Notes under the pieces: generated by a model
What the model saw: only the letters and a program-made list of their open reading frames with translations
Told to the model about the DNA's origin: nothing
Database searches by the model: none
Assembly: GCA_018609945.1 (NCBI GenBank)
Contig: JAHENO010000168.1
Span: 1-25,706 of the forward strand
From: Haloarculaceae archaeon
Lineage (GTDB): Archaea > Halobacteriota > Halobacteria > Halobacteriales > Haloarculaceae
Reading direction: 5' to 3'
Length of the DNA: 25,706 nt
Shown: positions 16,223 to 21,134 of the stretch, one piece after another
How positions within the stretch are numbered: the stretch's first letter is position 1
Layout of the letters: each line of letters begins with the position of its first letter
Program-made: the position numbers and the translations under genes

Positions 16223-16230
16223 TAATCTTA
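16223..16230 (-). promoter_or_regulatory. TATA box of the trkA operon
   Basis: TAAGATTA on the minus strand lies 28-35 nt before the ATG at 16195. It is back to back with the plus-strand box at 16249-16256, so the 86-bp gap is a divergent promoter. Confidence 0.6.
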
Positions 16231-16248
16231 TCCACGTCCTGGGGCGAA

Positions 16249-16256
16249 GATTTTTA
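16249..16256 (+). promoter_or_regulatory. TATA box of the divergent RAM gene
   Basis: GATTTTTA-like element 26-33 nt before the ATG at 16282, which predicts a leaderless mRNA. Confidence 0.6.
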
Positions 16257-16279
16257 CCATGCTAACAGATAACATGGTA
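16255..16279. promoter_or_regulatory. Perfect inverted repeat at the RAM-gene transcription start (candidate operator)
   Basis: TACCATG (16255-16261) and CATGGTA (16273-16279) are perfect 7-bp arms with an 11-bp AT-rich spacer. The site touches the end of the TATA box and covers the expected start of transcription, where a bound protein would block the polymerase. No DNA-binding domain is seen in the neighbouring genes, so the binder is unknown. Confidence 0.5.
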
Positions 16280-16281
16280 CG

Positions 16282-16512
16282 ATGGTCCGCTCGTTCATCA
16301 TGCTGCAGACGACAGCAGGCAAGTCGACGGCCCTGCTCGAGGACATCGCGGGGACCGCAGGCGTCGAGGAGGCACACGTGGTCGCAGGAGAGTACGACAT
16401 CATCGCCGAGGCCACCGGCGAAGAGGTGTACGACGTCATCCACCGCGTCGCCACCAGCCTGCGCGACCTCGATGGGGTCGTCGACACCCGCACCTACATC
16501 TGCCTGGAGTGA
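16282..16512 (+). CDS. Stand-alone Lrp/AsnC ligand-binding (RAM) domain protein
   Basis: 76 aa RAM domain without a DNA-binding half. It begins MVRSFIMLQTTAG, has VEEAHVVAGEYDIIAEATG in the core and ends VVDTRTYICLE. Same length and ungapped alignment with the protein at 15279-15509 (30 of 76 identical), so the pair arose by duplication. It diverges from trkA and its start region carries a perfect inverted repeat. Such small archaeal RAM proteins can act as ligand sensors that pair with full-length Lrp-type regulators. Its ligand and partner are unknown. The gap after it (16513-16636) has a repeated GTTCGACCGCG but no gene. Confidence 0.88.
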   Translation: MVRSFIMLQTTAGKSTALLEDIAGTAGVEEAHVVAGEYDIIAEATGEEVYDVIHRVATSLRDLDGVVDTRTYICLE

Positions 16513-16636
16513 CCCTCCGGGGCCGCCCGCCTGTCCCCGCCGTGGTCGTCAGTTCGACCGCGTTCACCCGCTCCGGTCGCCGGTTCGACCGCGGTCGCCC
16601 CGACACCCCAAAGGGCGTCCGGCACCTACGGGTAGT

Positions 16637-16975
16637 ATGGTCGACGCCATCGAGGCGCTGGGACTCGCCGTGCTGGTGTTCGTCAACAGCGCAGCCGCAG
16701 CCCTTCTGACGCGCTTTTTCCGGGTTCGTCTCCAGACCCAGTGGGGCAGTCTCGCCTACATCGCCACGGCCGTTCCGGTCGTGTTGCTCCTCTCGACGCT
16801 CGTTCTCGGGTCGGTGCTCGGCCCCGACCTCGGCAGCGCCGCCGCGGTGGTCGGCGTGGCCATCGTCCTGCCGTTCTCGCTGGGCGTCGCCTTCGATTAC
16901 TTCTGGATGCCCGCTCCCGAGGAGGTCGACCTTCCCGACCGCACCGGCGGGGGGAACGTGCGACGCGACTCCTGA
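16637..16975 (+). CDS. Small three-segment membrane protein, unknown function
   Basis: 112 aa from the ATG at 16637. Hydrophobic segments at about 4-27, 40-61 and 66-90, with the acidic tail PAPEEVDLPDRTGGG predicted in the cytoplasm. I do not recognise a family. The frame is open upstream through the RAM gene, but that translation is Arg/Ser/Pro-rich shadow sequence. No clear TATA box precedes it, so the start is chosen by the hydrophobic onset. It stands alone before cspA. Confidence 0.6.
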   Translation: MVDAIEALGLAVLVFVNSAAAALLTRFFRVRLQTQWGSLAYIATAVPVVLLLSTLVLGSVLGPDLGSAAAVVGVAIVLPFSLGVAFDYFWMPAPEEVDLPDRTGGGNVRRDS

Positions 16976-17034
16976 CCCGCTGTCGAGTCGGGGCTCTCGG
17001 CGACAGAGGGCCGTGGTACCGCGACTCGCGGAAG

Positions 17035-17042
17035 CCTTATGC
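17035..17042 (+). promoter_or_regulatory. TATA box of the cold-shock gene
   Basis: CCTTATGC lies 27-34 nt before the ATG at 17069, which supports that start over the ATG at 17039. Confidence 0.55.
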
Positions 17043-17068
17043 ACGGGACGCCCCTCCGTTCTATCGTA

Positions 17069-17263
17069 ATGGCGAAAGGTACTGTGGATTTCTTCCACGA
17101 CACTGGCGGTTACGGTTTCATCGAGACTGAGGATTCCGACGACGACGTGTTCTTTCACATGGAGGACGTGGGCGGTCCGGATCTCGAAGAAGGACAGGAC
17201 ATCGAATTCGACATCGAACAGGCCCCCAAGGGCCCGCGCGCGACGAACCTCGTCCGCGTATAG
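17069..17263 (+). CDS. cspA: Cold-shock domain protein CspA
   Basis: 64 aa, a single cold-shock (OB-fold) domain that binds single-stranded RNA and DNA. RNP1 is GGYGFIET (13-20) and RNP2 is VFFHMED (27-33). The N-terminal MAKGTVDFFHDTGG is the haloarchaeal form, with Asp7 in place of the usual KWFN motif's Lys-Trp. The earlier in-frame ATG at 17039 would add residues not seen in the family and lies at the TATA box, so it is rejected. Expected role: RNA chaperone, often abundantly expressed. It converges on the cupin gene; the gap 17264-17343 shows only a short T-run after CCGTACGG, a possible terminator. Confidence 0.95.
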   Translation: MAKGTVDFFHDTGGYGFIETEDSDDDVFFHMEDVGGPDLEEGQDIEFDIEQAPKGPRATNLVRV

Positions 17264-17343
17264 CTACCTCCCGTACGGTTACCGGTTTTTGTAGTACTGC
17301 CACTCAGCCACAGCGTCCGGTGTATCGCCACGTCCTTGACGCG

Positions 17344-17661
17344 CTATCCCGGCATCGGACAGAGGCTCGCGGTCAGCACCGCCACCTCGTCGGTGTCGTT
17401 GCGGGCGCCGTGGGACTGGCCGCGCTCGTGGAGTACCACGCCCGGCGCCGCGACCGCGCGCTCCTCGCCGTCCTGGATGACGGTCACGGTGCCCTCGGTG
17501 ACGTGAAAGACGGTCGTCGAGCCGCCGTGTTCGTGCGGTTCGAGCTCGGCACCCGGGCCCAGGGCGAACGCCTTCAAGAGCACCTCGTCGCTGACGACCA
17601 CTTCCGCGTCGATCACTTCGCCGTCCGCGGGGTCGAGGTCGGGATATCTGTCGTCGACCAT
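17344..17661 (-). CDS. Cupin-domain protein
   Basis: 105 aa from the ATG at 17661, a single small beta-barrel. Cupin motif 1 is ELEPHEHGGSTTVFHVTEGTV, with metal-ligand histidines in HEH but without the usual Glu. Motif 2 is PGVVLHERGQSHGARN, whose His completes the metal site. Such cupins bind Fe, Mn or Zn and may be enzymes or sensors; the role is unknown. The frame is open to 17730, but those extra residues come from the palindromic element (17689-17768) and are unlikely to be translated. The gene lies 28 bp downstream of that element. Confidence 0.85.
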   Translation of the reverse strand: MVDDRYPDLDPADGEVIDAEVVVSDEVLLKAFALGPGAELEPHEHGGSTTVFHVTEGTVTVIQDGEERAVAAPGVVLHERGQSHGARNDTDEVAVLTASLCPMPG

Positions 17662-17688
17662 GCCGGTCCCAGGGCGGGACGGCACTTC

Positions 17689-17768
17689 ATAGTGACCGTT
17701 GTAAGCCGTTACCGGATCGACCGTCTCCATTCACGGTCGACACGGCAAAACGTTACAACGGTCACTAT
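17689..17768. repeat. Palindromic element E1 (80 bp, 16-bp inverted repeats)
   Basis: Perfect arms ATAGTGACCGTTGTAA (17689-17704) and TTACAACGGTCACTAT (17753-17768). Inside are GCCGT/ACGGC (17705-17709 with 17742-17746) and TCGACCGT/ACGGTCGA (17717-17724 with 17733-17740) around an 8-nt loop, so about 29 base pairs form in one strand. The inner and outer arms are placed symmetrically (16+12+8 | 8 | 8+12+16). Its right end is the last base of the MutS-like gene's stop codon. The sequence and architecture match E3. Confidence 0.85.
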
Positions 17769-19525
17769 CAATCCTGCCAGCGGGCGTCCGCGAGAGTTCG
17801 CTGGACGGCGGCCTGTCCGATTGCCTCGGCGAGCGTCTCGTAGCCCGCCCGCTCGCGGCGGTCCGAGGCCCGCGCCACGAGGCGGGAGACGATGAACTCC
17901 GGCGTCGACCGCCCGACCGTCCCGAAGCGGGGCTGGTAGTCGACCTCCAGTTCCAGGTCGGGGGTGAGCCCCTCCGCGAAGATGCCGTCGGTGCGGGCCG
18001 CCTCGGGCAGCGGCTCCAGGTCGTCCGCGAGGTGGGTGACGAACACGCCCGTCGCCTCCTTCTCGACGGTCAGCGTCACCAGCCCGTGCAGGAGGTCGGC
18101 CGCGCTGCCGGGTTCGGTGATGGCCTCGAACTCGTCGACGAGCATCAGCGTCGTCCCGTCGTCGGTTAGCGGCGGCACCACGGTCCGCAGCGTCGATTCC
18201 AGGACGCCGGCGTTGAAACTCGCGTGCCGGCGATGGAACACGACGGTGTCGACGACGCCCACCTCGGCGTCGGTCGCGGGGACGGGCAGCCCCATCTGTG
18301 CCAGAATCTGGACCTGACAGAGCGTCTCCAGGAGCGTCGTCTTCCCGCCGCTGTTGGCGCCGGTCAGCACCGCAACGCGGTCGACGTCGGGCGGTCGGTT
18401 CGCCCCCGGCACCGCGAGGTCGTGAGGACCGACCGCGTAGGTGACCGGCTGGACGTCCTCGCCGGCGTCCGCGAGCAGGAGGTTGCGCGCCTCGACGGCG
18501 CCCGTGACCTGGCGGTCGACGAACGCCGGCCGCGAGAGGTCGAACGCCAGCGCGAACCGCGCCAGCGAGACGAAGAACGCGGCGTCGTCGACCGCCTCGC
18601 TCGCCGTCTCGACGGCGTCGCCGGCCTCCGCGAGGGCATCTTCGAGGTCCCGGGCGACCGCCCGTTCGCGCTCGTCGACGGCCTCCCGGAGGTCGGCCGC
18701 GAGCGCCCGGAGGGTCTCGCCCACGAAGGCCGACGCGTCCGCGGCGTCGGCGGGCATCGCCTCTCGGACGCGCGCGAGGCCGACGCTGGTCTCGTCGGCG
18801 ACGTGGCGGGCGAACGTCCCGCGGAGTTCGTCGGTCCCGCGGGCGCCCGACTGCACTGCTTCGAGCACGTCCCCGGGCGTCGCGGTCATGTCCTCGACGG
18901 TACCCAGCTGCGCCCGGAGTTCGTCCAGGCGGTCGTCTGCGCCCTCGCCGACGCGGTCGCCACCCCCCTCCAGGCCCGCCAGCGCCGCGGCCGCCGTCTC
19001 GAGGGTGTCGGCGTCCAGCGCCGCGATCGGCTCGAAGACGCCCTCGGTGACGCCGACGTCCTGCAGTGCCAGGGCGGTCCGGACCGCGGGGAGGTCGCTC
19101 CCCGCAACGCTGTCGTAGGCGTCGAACGCGTCCATGACGGCAGTGCGGTCGGCCCCGTCGAGGCCGGCCCAGGTGTCGCGGGCCCCGAGCACCCCGTCGA
19201 GACGCTCGGTCATGGCCGCACGGTCCGCCAGCGGCGTGAGCACCTGCAGCCGGTCGGCAGCCCGGGCCGTGACGGCGTACTCGCCGATCAGTTCCAGCAG
19301 CGACTTGTAGACATCGCGGGCGTCCCGCGTCGCCAGCAGGCCCATCGCCTCGCCGCCGTGGGCGTGTCTGAGGATCCGCGTGGCCCGCCCGCGCGGGAGG
19401 CCGGCGTCGGTCAGCGTCCGCGCGTCGGCGGATTCGATGGCCGTGATCGCCGCCTCGACGCCCAGCTGGTCGGCCAGCAGGTCCCGGGTTTTCGGCCCGA
19501 CGCCCCAGTAATCCTCCAGTCGCAT
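17768..19525 (-). CDS. MutS-like ATPase with N-terminal helix-hairpin-helix
   Basis: 585 aa. Residues about 1-60 resemble a helix-hairpin-helix (YWGVGPKTRDLLADQLGV, then AGLPRGRATRILRHAHG), a DNA-contacting element. Residues 65-360 are helical, with a coiled-coil-like stretch at about 270-310 as in the MutS clamp/core. The C-terminal ATPase has Walker A TGANSGGKTTLL (388-399, Lys395), Walker B LMLVDEFE (460-467) and a conserved Thr-His (497-498). The mismatch-recognition domain of MutS1 and the Smr nuclease domain of MutS2 are both missing. It resembles the archaeal MutS5-type group. Its role in repair is unproven; recombination or structure-specific DNA binding is equally possible. The start at 19525 follows a TATA-like box; longer frames upstream run through element E2. 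Confidence 0.85.
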   Translation of the reverse strand: MRLEDYWGVGPKTRDLLADQLGVEAAITAIESADARTLTDAGLPRGRATRILRHAHGGEAMGLLATRDARDVYKSLLELIGEYAVTARAADRLQVLTPLADRAAMTERLDGVLGARDTWAGLDGADRTAVMDAFDAYDSVAGSDLPAVRTALALQDVGVTEGVFEPIAALDADTLETAAAALAGLEGGGDRVGEGADDRLDELRAQLGTVEDMTATPGDVLEAVQSGARGTDELRGTFARHVADETSVGLARVREAMPADAADASAFVGETLRALAADLREAVDERERAVARDLEDALAEAGDAVETASEAVDDAAFFVSLARFALAFDLSRPAFVDRQVTGAVEARNLLLADAGEDVQPVTYAVGPHDLAVPGANRPPDVDRVAVLTGANSGGKTTLLETLCQVQILAQMGLPVPATDAEVGVVDTVVFHRRHASFNAGVLESTLRTVVPPLTDDGTTLMLVDEFEAITEPGSAADLLHGLVTLTVEKEATGVFVTHLADDLEPLPEAARTDGIFAEGLTPDLELEVDYQPRFGTVGRSTPEFIVSRLVARASDRRERAGYETLAEAIGQAAVQRTLADARWQD

Positions 19526-19548
19526 CGCCTCGTGGGTCGGCCCCGCAG

Positions 19549-19557
19549 GTCTTAGCT
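19549..19557 (-). promoter_or_regulatory. Putative TATA box of the MutS-like gene
   Basis: Minus-strand AGCTAAGAC-like sequence 24-32 nt before the ATG at 19525. Element E2 begins 25 bp further upstream. Confidence 0.35.
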
Positions 19558-19581
19558 TCTGTGGGACAGCCCAGCGGAGTG

Positions 19582-19690
19582 ATACGGTCGTGCGTAACCA
19601 ATTTCGACAGTGGCCGTGAGGACCGGTGGTTCGGACCACTGAGATCGCCTTCTGTTCCGTGGGAACGAAAAGAATTACGCACGACCGTAT
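19582..19690. repeat. Palindromic element E2 (109 bp, 16-bp inverted repeats)
   Basis: Perfect arms ATACGGTCGTGCGTAA (19582-19597) and TTACGCACGACCGTAT (19675-19690). Near the centre is a hairpin CGGTGGT, loop TCGG, ACCACTG (19624-19641, one G-T pair). It lies between the start of the MutS-like gene and the end of the YqhA-like gene, 36 bp 3' of the latter's stop. The ends share ATACGG and GTA at offset 13-15 with E3. No target duplication longer than 1 bp is visible. Confidence 0.8.
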
Positions 19691-19726
19691 GAGACGAGCC
19701 ACCGGTGTCCGGTGAAGGGAGGGCGG

Positions 19727-20317
19727 TCAGTGTGTTGCCCACTTGAAAAAGCCGATGCTGATCGCCAGAATCGCGGCGCCGATCGGGATAATGAGAAAGA
19801 GCACGGGTTCGTCGAAGTCCTCCGCGTTGGCGATCATCTGCTCGAAGAACAGGATCGCGAGGATGACCAGCACGAGTTCAACCATCTTCGTCTTGAGTTC
19901 GCCGGTGGTCTCGAACTTGAACCAGTCGGGCCGCAGCCCCGCGTGTTCGGCGGGTTCGAGGATACTCACGAAGAAGTCGTAGATGCCAAACGAGAAGATG
20001 ATGAGGATGATCCCGATGAGAAAGGCGTCCAGCGCCTTGATGATGGGCAGCGTCACGCCGGGGTTGCTGAAGTCCGCCTTGAACAGGATCGACGCCGCCG
20101 CCTTGTAGGTCTGGTGTGTCCCGACCGCGAACATCATCAGCGCCCCCGCAAGCGAGATCATGATCGGCACGATGAGGATGAACCGCAGTTTGAAGAAGGG
20201 CGGCTCGAAGTGCTCGGCCAGCCAGAGCTCGAGATCGGACCGCTTGTCGTCGTCGAGTTCGACGTCGAAATCAGTCTCGGGCAGTTCTTCCGCCTGATCC
20301 CCCGTCTCTCCAGCCAT
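19727..20317 (-). CDS. YqhA/UPF0114 family membrane protein
   Basis: 196 aa. An acidic N-terminal tail of about 35 residues precedes a FEPPFFKLRFILIVPIMISLAGALMMF segment (about 37-63), a membrane region (about 94-115) with IIFSFGIYDFFVSILEPAE, and two C-terminal segments (about 146-160 and 171-190). This order, especially the GIYDFFVSILEPAE stretch, is the UPF0114/YqhA signature. Function is unknown; family members occur in bacteria and archaea and are thought to be membrane integral. Unlike the E. coli protein it carries a long charged N-terminus. It diverges from the 60-aa membrane gene across a 108-bp gap (20318-20425). Confidence 0.88.
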   Translation of the reverse strand: MAGETGDQAEELPETDFDVELDDDKRSDLELWLAEHFEPPFFKLRFILIVPIMISLAGALMMFAVGTHQTYKAAASILFKADFSNPGVTLPIIKALDAFLIGIILIIFSFGIYDFFVSILEPAEHAGLRPDWFKFETTGELKTKMVELVLVILAILFFEQMIANAEDFDEPVLFLIIPIGAAILAISIGFFKWATH

Positions 20318-20391
20318 TCGATTGGCTAGTCCACGGACCGGCTACTTCAGGTTTGGGTCGTGATAGCGCGTCGCTTTTTCCGCCCGACAGA

Positions 20392-20399
20392 CAATTTTT
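20392..20399 (+). promoter_or_regulatory. TATA box of the 60-aa membrane gene
   Basis: CAATTTTT lies 27-34 nt before the ATG at 20426, the leaderless spacing, which selects that start over the in-frame one near 20360. Confidence 0.55.
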
Positions 20400-20425
20400 G
20401 TAGGGGGGCCACGATACGGCCATGC

Positions 20426-20608
20426 ATGGAGGGCGAGTCGAACTGGGTCGTCAACGGCATCATCACGCTCGCTCTCATCGCTCTCCTGATTCCGTTCGCG
20501 GCGCACTTCGTCGAGGACCTCGAGGCTCTCTTGCTGGTCATGGTCATCATGTACTTCGTCTACACGTCGATGAGCGGCGAGGCGATCGACCCGCCTCACC
20601 CCAAATAG
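20426..20608 (+). CDS. 60-aa two-segment membrane protein, unknown function
   Basis: The start MEGESNWVVNG is set by the TATA box at 20392-20399. Two hydrophobic segments (about 8-27 and 33-47) with the acidic HFVEDLE turn between them predict a membrane hairpin, and the tail ends IDPPHPK. I do not recognise the family. An earlier in-frame start adds about 22 residues that read as promoter DNA. It is followed by a 151-bp gap (20609-20759) with no gene but a strong promoter for the CBS gene. Confidence 0.65.
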   Translation: MEGESNWVVNGIITLALIALLIPFAAHFVEDLEALLLVMVIMYFVYTSMSGEAIDPPHPK

Positions 20609-20725
20609 TCACGCCGGCACGCTCCCCGCCGTCGCGTCGGCGCTCACGGACGCCGCCACTCATAAAAAGATGTGCTATATTTCGCCCGAACGGTGGACGA
20701 ACATTGGGTTACGGGAGCGAAAGGG

Positions 20726-20735
20726 AAAATTAAAA
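20726..20735 (+). promoter_or_regulatory. TATA box of the CBS gene
   Basis: AAAATTAAAA is the most AT-rich decamer of the gap and lies 25-34 nt before the ATG at 20760. A second AT-rich stretch (CATAAAAAGA, about 20660) could be a weaker upstream promoter and would allow a longer protein starting at 20670. Confidence 0.6.
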
Positions 20736-20759
20736 CCATCCACTCTCGTTGGTAGGGGT

Positions 20760-21134
20760 ATGAGTCTGAAACAGGAACGGCGCGTCCGCGAGGTCATGAC
20801 GACGCCGCTGGAGACGATTTCACGGAACGCGACGGTGAGCGAGGCGGCCGCGGCGATGCGCGAGCAGGATATCCGTGCGCTCGTCGTGACGACGAGTCCG
20901 CCTGCCATCCTCACCAGCACCGACGTTCTCGGGGCCGTTGCGGACGGCCGGGACGTCTCGGCACTGTCCGTCGCGGAGATCATGACCGAGTCCGTCGAGA
21001 CCGTCCCCGCGACCATCCGGGCCGGGGAGGCCGCCGCGATGATGGAGAGTCTCGGCGTCAATCACCTCCCGGTCCGGGAGGGCAGCGACTACGTTGGCAT
21101 GATCTCCTGGGCCGACCTCGCTGACACCGCCTGA
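20760..21134 (+). CDS. Two-CBS-domain protein
   Basis: 124 aa made almost entirely of a CBS pair (Bateman module). The first CBS is VREVMTTPLETISRNATVSEAAAAM through TSTDVLGAV (about 9-60). The second is VAEIMTESVETVPATIRAGEAAAMM through VGMISWADL (about 72-120), with LGVNHLPV as the conserved strand. CBS pairs bind adenine nucleotides such as AMP or ATP and act as energy sensors; the target is not encoded in the same chain. The start at 20760 follows the strong TATA box. It converges with lhr, and the two stop codons abut with no spacer. Confidence 0.9.
   Translation: MSLKQERRVREVMTTPLETISRNATVSEAAAAMREQDIRALVVTTSPPAILTSTDVLGAVADGRDVSALSVAEIMTESVETVPATIRAGEAAAMMESLGVNHLPVREGSDYVGMISWADLADTA

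Noticed and set aside
17689..17768. E1 as a simple intrinsic terminator
   Set aside because: No T-rich tract follows on the transcribed strand, and the arms and inner motif recur in E3, so a plain terminator does not explain it. A role in 3'-end formation is not excluded.
20412..20428. ATACGG near 20412 as a fourth palindromic element
   Set aside because: No matching CCGTAT arm lies within 200 bp, and the following bases do not match the E1-E3 arm pattern.
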